From positions 118,202,133 to 118,266,132 of the forward strand of contig CM076193.1 in the NCBI GenBank assembly GCA_038277395.1: a stretch of 64,000 nt of DNA, written 5' to 3'. Source of the DNA: Dryocosmus kuriphilus. Taxonomy: Eukaryota > Arthropoda > Insecta > Hymenoptera > Cynipidae. The notes under the pieces were generated by a model. It had not been told where the DNA came from, did not search any database, and worked only from the letters and a program-made list of their open reading frames with translations. Position numbers and translations under genes: made by a program. The stretch's first letter is position 1, and each line of letters begins with the position of its first letter. Below, in pieces: positions 23,531 through 34,189 of this stretch.

Positions 23531-25852
23531 TAACATGTAAATTCAACTGAACGTAAGTAAAAGTAAATTTATGTCAAATGCACATGAATTCAAGTCAGTT
23601 CAGGTAAAATTAACTAAATTAAAACAGGCTGTACAAAATTAAAATGGGTTCAAACGAATTTCGTTGATATGTGCTGGTGAATTCTACTATCCAAGAACAG
23701 TTAGATACAACTGCATTTATAAAATTTAAGTGAGTACCGCAACTATTTTGGTACTTTCGATCTTTTAAACTTTTTTTTATGGATTTAAAGAGAAAATAAA
23801 GCGTTCTATCAGAGTCAAAAAAGACAAACTTCTGCATTTGTCTTAAAAAGGCAGCACTTTCGAACAAAATTACGTCGATTTTCTTCATACCTGGCATTAT
23901 AGTACTTTACAATTGAAATTTTTTAATTGAGTATCACAATGATCGAAATCAAGACTTCTTCATAAACGTGTCTTTTAAAATTTTCTTGAAAATTGTTTAT
24001 AGGTATTTAGGGCCACAAAATAATTGCAATTTTTTATCCTTTACGTAAAGGTTAAGAAAAGGGTTTTGCACTTATAATATCTTAGAAATACTTTTCGAGA
24101 AATTATTATATATTGGATGAAATTCACAAGCGGATTTGCCAGTTGTAAACTCACGATCAGAGTCAAATTTGAAGAAATCGTAACTGATATCAAGAATCTG
24201 CAATAGACAACTTGGTATAGATTATAGATAGGTGGAAATCCTGTCAACCTCTTACAGATGCAGAAGATGTAAAGACAGAGAGAAGAGGTAGTGGCCTTAA
24301 GGGCAAACATTCTCCAGAAGAAGTATTTCTAGACTTCAACTGCTAATCAAACTTGCTAACTGTCGATAAAGCAAGGCTTCCCTTAACAGGGCCCTCAGGT
24401 CAACTAAAATAGATTTCAGTGGATTAAACATAAATCTTAGAACAATCGTTAATTTTTGCATTGCGAATTTTAATTCTTTTAAGTGATTTCTTTGTTATCA
24501 TTTTGTAGATTTTAAAAGTTGATATTTTTAATTGAACTTGCTTGCTCCATATATATTTCTGTGTTACATTTCCAAACGGAATGGAATGATAGATACCTAT
24601 AATTCCATCAGATACTTTAATTAATTTCGATTAAATAAAACATTATTATGCTTTTTACCAGTACGCACAAAAAGTATATACATTATTTACCTCGGGAAAA
24701 GCTTTTGAAATGAATATTCGGTAACACGTTTCAAAAAAGTTTGCTCGAGAGTTCCAAAGTGAATTTAAACCATTAATTACTATTGCGAACACATCATGAA
24801 TTTAAATCATTAACACATATTTTTCCTTATGCAAAATATCTAACTGCAATTATCAATAACAGAATTTTGCTATAAATTCGGAAAAACTTGTTAAAAATAG
24901 TTTTCAAATCACTGGAGAGATATTTATTATTACTATTAAATTGCAAAAGTATTTTCAGCTTTTACTTATATATTAATTTTAAATCATAAACTATATTTAT
25001 TTTATTATAATTTTATTTTCTGGACAGCTCTTTTATGAAATACACTTAATTTGCACTTGATCAGTATACAAGCTTTACGTTCACTCTCACGTATGTGCCT
25101 GAAGAAATTTTCCGATTTTTTTAAAGTTCACCGTAAAAACGGATTTTTCATGATCAATTTATTCAGTCATTTTATAAAAACGACTAAATTCAGCTTTCAG
25201 GAAAATCTGAGGACAAAATTTATTGTCTTGTTTCATGCAGCATTTTAGCAAGGCATATTTACTTTATACTTGAGTAAAATTGTACTCAAAGTACAATAGT
25301 ATCGAGTTCACAGACCACAACGTCTAATAAGCATTCTAATAAAGATATATTTTAAAATAAAAGGATATAAAAATTGTAAAGTAAGAGGTAATTTTGTAGC
25401 ATGTACGAGTACAATTCAAACTTTAGAACTAGGAGCCAGAAAGTACGAAACTATGTGTATAAAATATATTTTCGTATTACGAACGGCTAACGAACTAAGC
25501 ATCTCCGAAAAACTTTCCCCAAAAAGGTAATAGGAACGAAACTAAGGTTTCTAGATAAAGAATTTTGTTTATGATACCGAAATATCAAAATGAGAAAATA
25601 CAATAACATTTTATACAGTTGAAATTAATTTTATTAGAATTTTTTTATTTTGAAAACAACATTTTAAATTCTTTCTGTCAGGTAATTATTGACACCCAAA
25701 AACTAAATATCTGGTTGTAATAAATTTCAAAATACTTCAAGTAATAGTTATAACTGGAATTTTTTGTTTTGACTCTGAGTAACCCTTACATGTTTTTCTA
25801 ATTTCGTAAAAGGAATTTAATAATATTTAAAAATTCTTGTTCTTTTTTTCAG
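23531..25852. other. Intronic AT-rich DNA, no gene seen
   Basis: No supported feature except the acceptor polypyrimidine tract just before 25853. Confidence 0.5.
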
Positions 25853-26061
25853 TATTGATGCAAGGGAGCGTGGATTTGGATTTGCCGAAAGGTGGTCGGA
25901 TGATTCAGTGTTCTCGAATCGAGCATATTTCATACCAGATAAGAAGCCTGCTGAGTTAGGGGTCGATCACATCAGGGAGGAGGATGCTGGCATCTACAGG
26001 TGTCGCGTTGACTTTCAAATTGGTCAAACACGCAACTCTAAAGTCAATTTAACGGTTATAG
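25853..26061 (+). CDS. Sidestep-family immunoglobulin protein, exon encoding second half of V-type Ig domain
   Basis: The acceptor TTCTTTTTTTCAG precedes it and the donor GTAAGT follows it. One base completes the split Ser codon. Then 69 codons run from IDARERG through AERWSDDSVFSNRAYF, KPAELGVDHIREEDAGIYRC and RVDFQIGQTRNSKVNLTVI, leaving a single base (phase 1). DAGIYRC supplies the second Ig cysteine and the tyrosine corner. WSD..F..RAYF, PA.L.VD and RCRVDF...TRNSKVNLTVI are characteristic of Sidestep-family first Ig domains. With the exon at 10848 this makes one complete V-type domain of about 113 residues. Both exons look intact. The next exon was not found downstream in this window. Confidence 0.92.
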
Positions 26062-26279
26062 GTAAGTTCAATTTTTTATACATAATTCTGATATTCTAAG
26101 GCCAAGGATATTTGAAATTCGCAGGGAAAACTCAGAAATTCGGGGCTTATTCTAAGGGATAATTAATTTTACCCCAAAAGTGCAATATTGTAGGGGAAAG
26201 ATGCCCAAAGTTGTTCGGTGTGCACAGAGAGTCAAAAAGAATATCTACAAAATTAATAAATAAATTGTTTCCTAATAAC
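26062..26279. other. Start of the following intron, no feature
   Basis: Short AT-rich stretch after the GTAAGT donor. Confidence 0.5.
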
Positions 26280-26465
26280 TTGATAAAGGAGGGGAGGGGG
26301 TGGAAAGAGCTGCGGAATGAATCCGGCAGAGGGAGGGGTAGGACCGCGGAATTAATACAGCAGATGAAGGGGGTAGAAAAGAGCCGCGGAATGAATTCAG
26401 CAGAAGGAGGGGTAGGATTGCGGAATTAATCCAGCAGAAGAAGGGGGTAGGAAAGAGTCGCGGAT
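26280..26465. repeat. G-rich tandem repeat, about 71-bp unit
   Basis: GGAATGAATCCGGCAGA, GGAATTAATACAGCAGA, GGAATGAATTCAGCAGA and GGAATTAATCCAGCAGA alternate with GGAGGGGTAGGA or GAAGGGGGTAGRAAAGAG tracts. The layout is two half-units per unit and about two and a half units in all. Confidence 0.8.
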
Positions 26466-27060
26466 TGCTTACCGTGGTGAGGATCGTCCTCAGGAACTCG
26501 ACACTGAGAGTAGAATGGAAGCATTTTATTTTTCCTTTTGGCCAAGATTCGAAGATTCGGAAAACAAGGCTGACTTACTGGCTATCGTAGGCCCCTATTT
26601 ATAGGCGGAAGCAATGCTGAAGGAGAAGAGGTCCTGTTTTTTTATCAAGGATCTTTCGCAGTGACCTCTCCTACCACTCACTGCATCCGGAGGGATGGAC
26701 ATCGTGTTTTCTCCGTCACACCTACCCGAGTCTCACCCTCTCCTTGTCTCCCCTGTACATTGGGACCGACCGAGAGGGTAGGCGCGTGGGAGTACCGAGT
26801 GTCAGTTTTCTTCGTCTTCCTCGTCTCTCTCTCCTTCTCTCTCTCTCTCGAAACTTTGAGCTCGGGAGAGAGTGGTGGCGTGCTTACGAAGGGAGTAGAA
26901 AAAAGGGAAAGGGGGTACGGTCGGTGTCGGGGTTGCTAGTGGCGAGAGTAAGAGAGACCCGGGAGAAGGACAAGGGCAACGAACAGCCCTTCCTTTCCTT
27001 GTTGCAATGACCTGCTCTTCCATCTATACCGAGCCTACGCCATTTAAACTATCGGTGAAC
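26466..27060 (-). promoter_or_regulatory. LTR-like or promoter-like segment (minus strand)
   Basis: Read on the minus strand, this GC-richer block has a TATA-type sequence, GCCTATAAATAGGGGCC (near 26603-26619), followed about 80 bp later by AATAAAATG (near 26525). That order and spacing resemble the promoter and polyadenylation signal of an LTR. No second LTR, primer-binding site or gag-pol was seen, so a solo LTR is only a possibility; an unrelated promoter is the alternative. Confidence 0.3.
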
Positions 27061-27499
27061 GAGTGTCTTCCTCTTCTATAGCGCCTATGGTGCGTATAAC
27101 AAACTGAAAATCTATCACTCTATTGCCGAGGCATTTTTTAAAAAAGTTTTATTCGAGAACTTTCCGTATTTAATTTTTTTAAAATGAAATGTGTTTTTGA
27201 CTCATTGCAATGACGTTTTTTCTCACTTCTAATTAACATTTGAGAAAAACAGGGCCATTAAAAGGTTTTGCACCTATATACTTACAATCTGGCATCATTA
27301 TACTCATCCTATTTGAGGCAAACAAGTTTTTAATTTTAAATTTTATTATTATTATTATTTGCTTGGTTTGAGACCGTACCAACCCCTGACACTTGGGTAA
27401 TCCCGCTGCATTCGCTTGTGAGCCTAAGCGTGACCCCGAAGCCCCCTCTATAGGGAGAGGACTGCAGCCACGCTGTTGCCTGATATTTTGACTCACTGA

Positions 27500-27665
27500 T
27501 GCAGTGACTGCCTGTGAGTTTTAGATGTTTCCCTGCAATCGCAGGGCAGTGACAAAGGATGTGAGTAGCTGTCTCATTATCCTCTTCGCACAGACGACAG
27601 AGGGGACTATCCGCAAGCCCTATCTTATGTCTATGATATCCGAGGTTCCTATGTCCTATGAACAT
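27500..27665 (-). pseudogene. C-terminal zinc-binding segment of non-LTR ORF2
   Basis: GHRNLGYHRHKIGLADSP followed by CRLCEEDNETATHILCHCP gives the C-x2-C...H-x3-C pattern that closes ORF2 in RNase H-bearing non-LTR elements. Confidence 0.75.
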
Positions 27666-27888
27666 TTCTGTTAGGACTTTGGTTTCGTTCCTCCCCAGCT
27701 TGAGTATTTCCCTTGCTCGTTTATAGTTGACCTTTACGCCTAAGAGTGTTTTGGCCTGTCTTCAATCAGAGACCAGATTCCACTTCTTCTAATGTTCCTC
27801 AATCAGTTAATTTCTTCAGTGACTAACCTACTGGAAATACCTACAACTGGCTCGGATCCAGTAAAATTTCTTCTTCCAGCTAGTTTGG

Positions 27889-28431
27889 CTAGCCTATCCG
27901 ATATCTCATTGTCCCTGACGCCGCTGTGTCAGGGATCCAAAGCAGGGTAGCTCGGTTTTCCGTCGCTAGCATATTCAATGCCTCAAAGTATTCCAATACT
28001 AATAGCGACGTAGTTGTTGTTCCATTCAGGGCCATTATAGCAGCCCTGCTGTCTGAGCAGATAAGGATGTTTCTTTTGTCGGCATACTGTTTTGCCTTGT
28101 AGACACACTGTAGCATGGCCATGATCTCAGATTCTAGAACTGTGGCGTAGGACCCCATCTCGATTGTAAAATCCATTCCATTTCTTCTACGATATACACC
28201 GGCTCCTGCCTTCTCTTCGTTCCTGGAGCCATCTGTAAACCAGTTGTCTCCATCACTGGGCAGGTGTGCGTCGCCGTTAGTCCATTCCTCCTTCGTGGAT
28301 AGGCTAACTCGACACTTCTTGTCGAAGAGATAGCGAGTGGGCATTTTGTCCCTAGGCATGTTCAGGGTCGGTCTCATTGCGATGTCGACTGGGGTTTGCA
28401 TTGCTGTCGAGATTCTTCTGTCGTTTACCAA
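27889..28431 (-). pseudogene. RNase H domain remnant
   Basis: NWFTDGSRNEEKAGAGV supplies the first catalytic Asp, VLESEIMAML the Glu and ILICSDSRAAIMAL the second Asp. Near the end the frame shifts: WIP is followed in another frame by a TGA and then HSGVRDNEISDRLAKLAG, the expected His-containing terminus. The fold is complete on paper but not translatable. Confidence 0.8.
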
Positions 28432-28836
28432 ATTTTATCTCCAGGCCGCCTTTGCAGCCACGGTCTTGATGGTGAGATGGAGGGGCTCCAAACCTTATAG
28501 TTCCCCCAGATCCATCGTGGGTGTCGACTTCGAGGCGCCAGTGACGCCTCTCAGAATTACTCTCCTGATCCTTTCCAGTCGAGATTTCACAGTGGTCAGC
28601 TTGACCCTACTCCACCAGACCACCGCCGCATAGGTTAGCCTGGGTCACAAGATCGCTGTATAGATCCACATAAGTGTCCCCGGTTTCAAGCTCCAGCTTT
28701 TCTCTATGACTCTCCTACAGAGCCATAGAGTCGCTACTAGCTTCTCCCACTTGTTTTCCATGTGCTTGTTCCATAACAGCTTCTTATCGAGAATGACTCC
28801 TAAATATTTAGCTCATTCTTTGATTTCCAGTTGTTG

Positions 28837-29776
28837 TCATCCAAGTTTCAATGTACTCGTGGATTTCCACTTATACCTTCTGGTGAAAACAACCACGTCC
28901 GTCTTACTCGGGTTAACCGATAATCTAGTCTTCTTGCACCATGAATCCACTATCACTAGTTCTTGCTGTATTACTCCGAAGAGCGCGTCCAGATGCTGGC
29001 CACGTACGATAACCAGTATATCTTCCGCATAGCCTATGAGGTGGTGGCCCCGACTCGTGAGCAAATGAAGCAGTTCATCCACTACTAAGCACCACAGCTG
29101 GGGTGATAAAACCCCTCGCTGCGGACGTCCCGAGTCAACGGTTCCAATTAAGGTGGTATCCCCCTTAGCCGTAGTTAGGTTCCTGTTGGCCAACATGTGG
29201 CACGTCCATTCCACGACTGCCATAAGCACACCATGTGAAATCATGGCCGCCCTGATCACCTCTTCAGAGATGTTATTGAAAGCTCCTTCAATGTCCGTAA
29301 AGGCTCAAATCGCGAGGTCTTTCTGCTTCAGTTGTCCTTCAATTAGGATTACTGCTCCGCCTAGGGCCGTCTCCGTCAAGTGACCAACCCTATAGGTGTG
29401 TTGCTCCTTATGGAGTGGCCTACTTGACAAAACCTTATCGCGGATGTGTCTTTCCACCAGTCTTTTCACTGTAGGAAAGATGTTAGGCTGATGGGACGGA
29501 AATCCTTGGGAGAGGTATAACCGATCCTGCCTGCTTTCGGATAGAAACTATTCTCGCACCCCTCTATGCCGCCGGGACATATCCCAACGCCAAACTAGCC
29601 CTAGCAAGTCTCACTAGCGGCTCTATGATGATCTCTCCAGCCCTCTGTAAGAGGACTGAATATATGCCATCCGGTCCAGGAGACTTGTAAGGACTAAAGG
29701 ACTTCAGAGCCCACCTGACCCTGCCGGGGGTGACATTCTCGTTGGCTAGCCGCCGGTTCGGGTCTAGTTGGGCCAC
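28837..29776 (-). pseudogene. Reverse transcriptase remnant
   Basis: The first fragment (29776-29564) carries WALKSFSPYKSPGPDGIYS, the RT entry motif. After disrupted sequence, a second frame (29259-28837) carries the block before the active site, GRPQRGVLSPQLWCLVVDEL, the active site as GYAEDILVI, and LSVNPSKTDVVVF. The usual YADD reads YAED, so the second catalytic aspartate position is changed. Between the two fragments the frame is broken by several stops. Confidence 0.8.
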
Positions 29777-29860
29777 AGGAGGCTTTGGTTGCCTCTGAGG
29801 TGTCGTCTCCTTCTCTCGAAACCTTGAAAAGCCCGGAAAATGTGCCTTATTTTAGATTTT

Positions 29861-32381
29861 AAAAACTATATATCAATATTTAGTGAACGAAGTTCCAGGT
29901 AAGCAGATAATCACTAAGACTCTTTTTTGAAAATATTGAGGTTGTCGTAGTCATAAAGCAAGAAGGGTTTTTTATATAGCGTTGGTAGCACTGCTATTCA
30001 CAAAAACAACGTTGAGCAGGGAATTAACCTGGAATTTTACACTAAAAATAAATCATTGTAATATTATATATTTTGCAGTTAATATAAAATAATTTAAGAT
30101 CAACGGCAGTTTTTTCAAAAGATAATCTAAGTAATTGAATATATCAACGATTGAAAGCAAATTATATGTGTACTCTGGAAGGTAAAATGATGTTCAAATG
30201 ACACATTTTATAAATTATTGATTCTTTCTGAAATGCTTAATCATGAAGGCTTTATCTTTTCAGTTTTATATACACGAAGAACTAGACTTCAATTCTACGT
30301 GTTAAACTTTTCCAAGTAATTTTAAACATATCATCTATTCATGTTTCAGTTTTCCTGACTACCTGTCGGCATCCTTCCCCTAGTTTAAAAAAGAGTGGTT
30401 ATTTCATTTAAATAGATACTGTATTCTTTTATTATGTAAATAGATTAATTTTTTTGAAAATAATACAAAGCATTTTGAGATTAGGATATACAAACAGAAG
30501 TTAAATATGTTTAAACTTTATTTTGTTATTTTCTATTGACAATCTTATTTTTTTACAAGTTAATAAATAACTACCCAAAATTTAATAATGTACGGATGTA
30601 AATACATTTTTAAAGAGTTAAGGGTTCTTATATGTTGTGTTAGAATTTCTTTTACATCTGCTTAATCTTCTACATAAAAATCCAAGTTAAAAGATCTGTT
30701 CAATATTTTACTGGGCTCTTAAAGCTGACCTTATACGACTCCCAAGTGACGATTCTTTAGATCCCTGAAAACGAAATTCCGACTTTGTTTTAAAACCCTC
30801 TATTCCTATTCCAGTTTAAATTTTAAGTCCCCACTGAAATACATGCCTACTTAAGAGCCTGGATATCTCAGAAGCCCTGCAACAAAAGAGTCTTCAGATG
30901 TGGAGCAAGTTTAAAAACCGAGAATTCTATTCTTTATTCTTTGTCATTTATGAAACGTGCAAGTCCTTTTGTTGCTATCCTTAAGCGTTTCTTGGTTAAT
31001 TCTTTCGAATTAAAGTTCTTCGAATATGGTTTAGTTCTCGTAAATTTGAATCGCTTTTCGCAGATTGAAGCATTTTAGATTTAGTTGTATGTGATCAAAA
31101 AACGCCTAAGCTTAAATTTCGTGTAATAATTAACATTTTTTAAATTATTGAGAAAGATTATGAACTAAAAGTTTCAAGCAGAATTACTAAAAATGTTAAG
31201 CTAATTAATTAAACCAAGTTTTAAACATGTGCAATTAAAGAGTTGTAAAGTTGTAAAATAATCAATTCAGATACTTTAAACATATCAGACAATTGAAGCA
31301 AGATGCATACAAAATTGAATCACTTCAGTTAAAAATGATTTCAAACTTTAAAAGAATTTCGAATTATAGGTCTTAGGAATTAAAAATATCAAATTGACGT
31401 CTGCATAATAAAACAACTTCAAATCCAACATAAAAATGAATTCATTTTTAAGATTAAATTTCGAATTTCTATGAATTTTTTAGTTTAAAATATTAGAATT
31501 TCACCACTATTGCAAGTCTTAAAAATAAAATTTTTCAAACTTAAACCTTCAAAACAGAAGAATTTTTTATTTGAGTATGTTTAAGTTTTTGAAATTAATC
31601 TTTAAAAATTATTTATTTTTTCGAAACTTTTTGAAAACCAAAGATTTGAAAGCCGAAGTTTAAGTTATCAGGGCTTATATATAAGATTATAAGTTATAAA
31701 AGTTTTTATGATTTTTAATAATTTAAATTATCTGATTTAAAATGAGCTGATTATTGATCTCTAGAATAAACATGTCCTCTCAATAACGTTCATACTTCAT
31801 AAAAAAACTTGTACGATTAGAATGACTGATTAATTTTATGTTGGATAAAAATTCCAAAAATGTACCAATCCCAAAAAGATTAGATTATAATAAAGATAAA
31901 ACACTTTTTTCAGTCAGTCAAGAATTTATCAAAAATACGCTATTTCGAATTAGAGAATTTTATTAATAATATTTTTTTAAACTTTTAAATTCCACTCGTT
32001 TGATCATTCGCAATACAGAAAAATTGTTATTCAATTTTTAATTAAGATTTGTAAATATCTATTTATTACACAAAATTATTTATTGTTAGAATTTAAAGAC
32101 TGATTGCGATATTCTTTACTTTTTTTTTACATTATTACAAATTTTTCTAATCAGCAGAATCAGGCATGCTTCAATTTTTATCGCTTTCCTTAGCCTCACC
32201 ACGTAAACCATTTTCAGTAGGTTAGCCAATAAGACTTCGAAACATTTATTAAAAATTTATAATTAGAGATTTAAAAAATTTCATATGTTTAAGAAGCACT
32301 TAAAATCATAATCCAGAATTCCATTTTTAAGATCAGGAAGGAATTATTTTCTCTAATTTATATTCTTGAAAGCCAGAGAGC
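29861..32381. other. AT-rich DNA, no gene seen
   Basis: About 2.5 kb without a long ORF, RNA gene or repeat that I can support. Confidence 0.55.
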
Positions 32382-32676
32382 GCACAGAAAACACTGGGGG
32401 TAATAAGCGTTGCAGATACGGGGTAACGGCAGACTGGGGTAAAGGATTTTGTGGTAACAGCACGTTGGGTAAAGGAAAGAGTTCTCCGCCGAAATCCGCT
32501 AAATAGCGCTACTTTGTGCTGCCATCTAGCAGAGTTCGGCGGAGATGTCTTCGATTCACCACGATGAGCTTACCCCTCCTTCCTTCACCCAGCCTGCCAT
32601 TACCCCAAAGTCCTTTACCCCAGCTTGCTGTTACCCCGTACCTGCAACGCTTATTACCCCCAGCTTTTTCTGTGTG
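32382..32676. mobile_element. Palindromic MITE of about 295 bp with GGGGTAA motifs
   Basis: The left arm starts CACAGAAAACACTGGGGGTA. The right arm is its inverse, ending CCCCCAGCTTTTTCTGTG. Both arms share TAATAAGCGTTGCAG, ACGGGGTAAC, TGGGGTAAAGGA and further GGGTAA repeats. The arms are about 100 bp and the spacer about 90 bp. No target duplication is clear. Overlapping ORFs on both strands are products of the palindrome. Confidence 0.75.
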
Positions 32677-34120
32677 TAAGCTAACTAAAAATTTTCGTTT
32701 TTTGTTCTTTGCTCTCACGAATGTAAAAAGGGGAAGTGTTTTGACACAAGCACCGCAAAAATCCATATTCCCGACCTTAAACCATCACCAACTGGTCTGT
32801 ATATAAAGCAGAAACCTCGTTTGAGTCGCCCGAGTGTGCATTATGAAAAATGGATGCGCAAACCGCGTAGCTAGCAAGTGTATATAAAAATAATACGAAA
32901 GAGAGGTAGAGTGCCCCATCCCTCTCTCCAAAATTCTGAATAGTGTAAAACTAGAAAAACAGTTAAATGAAATGTATTTAAATCCGCATGAATACTTTAC
33001 TTTAAAAAAACTAATTTCAATTTAAACTTTTTAGTTCATCTGTACAACTAGTTGAATTTAGATATAAATGCGTTCGAAGAGCTGACGAATTAATTTTCCG
33101 TCAATTTACTTCATTTTAAATACCATTTTACTGGTGATAAGTTAGCGCTGATTTAAATGAAGTTTTATGTACTAGAAGAATTTTTCGTTTATTTTGAATT
33201 TTAATACCTTTTAATTATTAACAATCATTTTTTAAATCTATGTGTTTTCCCAAATGAAAAAAAAAACCTCTGCCCTGTGCATTTATCTTCTTGTCATTGG
33301 ATAATTCCATATCTGCGACGGTTCGTGACGAATTCATGTCGAGTGTTACGTGGACGGTTGTGTAAAATGTAAATAAATGTAAATGTTTCCCCAGATGATG
33401 TGCCCGCGTTTACGAGAGAGATGAAAATACTACTGAGAATCCCTCGAGGCCTGAGCAAACATATCTGCATGTGTATCTAATATGCTCTCACCTCGATGCA
33501 AGTAAACGGGGTTCATTTTCAAATTATCGGCATACATAAACGCACGTGCGTTATGTAAATTTCTAAAGTCCTAGGTCAGGAATAATAAATACTTCGTGAT
33601 ATATTCCGGAGGTGTACCCTGCACAGGGGAAAGTACACATTTTCTGTGATGAACCAGTCAGACCCTGTATGAAAAGAGTACCAGAAAAAATAACTATTGC
33701 TTTCTCTTCCAATGCAAAATTTGTTATATTTGTTTCGTAGCAACAATCGAAAAAATGATAAAATATACAAAAAGCTTAGCGGGTTTTATTTCAAACACTC
33801 TTTCAGAAACCTCTACTAAGACAATACATTTTTACTACGCTCAAAAACTACCCCTCACTTTTTCAGTGCAGAATATAATATTTGTAAAATTTGAAAAAAT
33901 ATCGATGTCTAATAAACATAAAAAAATTCTTTCCGAAGATTCTTCCAAATACGTCTAACATCAAAATATATTTTTACATCCCTCAAAATCTGCCCTTCAC
34001 CTTTCCAATGCGAAATTTGTTTTTTTTTTTTGCAATACCCACCTTTAAAGTTGCACTTTTGATGCTTCTAAATCATACATAAAGGACCTGATTTGAGAAG
34101 ACTGTATTTAAATAGATTTC
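32677..34120. other. No gene seen
   Basis: AT-rich. A more balanced patch at 33290-33560 and weakly similar segments around 33710-34040 (AATGCRAAATTTGTT and CCCYTCACTTTT words) do not amount to a supported feature. Confidence 0.5.
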
Positions 34121-34181
34121 GTGCATGCGCAGTTTCAAAATGACTTACTTTAGACATCATGTATAAAGTTGCGCATGCGCA
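34121..34181. promoter_or_regulatory. NRF-1/Ewg-type palindrome pair
   Basis: TGCGCATGCGCA at 34170-34181 is a perfect palindrome and a full match to the NRF-1 (insect Erect wing) consensus. A weaker copy, TGCATGCGCA, lies about 49 bp upstream, inside a tandemly duplicated segment. Both are followed by a TTTTAGACA-like word. No coding sequence was found next to it. Confidence 0.45.
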
Positions 34182-34189
34182 CTTTTGAG

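Larger units (their letters stand above)
10981..25852 (+). other. 14.9 kb intron inside the Ig domain
   Basis: Bounded by GTAAGA and a TTCTTTTTTTCAG acceptor. Phase 2 (AG|T, Ser). The joined reading frame is continuous and gives the family motif SVYS-IDARERG, so the two exons belong together. The intron contains the minisatellite, the satellite and the non-LTR element listed separately. Confidence 0.88.
27340..29860 (-). mobile_element. 5'-truncated non-LTR retrotransposon with RNase H (minus strand)
   Basis: In minus-strand order it has RT (from about 29776), RNase H (28431-27889) and a C-terminal CCHC-type region (about 27650-27540). It ends with a trinucleotide tail that is (TTA)n on the plus strand at 27343-27359. 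An RNase H domain and a TAA-type tail fit the I/LOA side of the I-Jockey superfamily. It is GC-rich against AT-rich surroundings. There are several stops and frameshifts. Confidence 0.82.
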
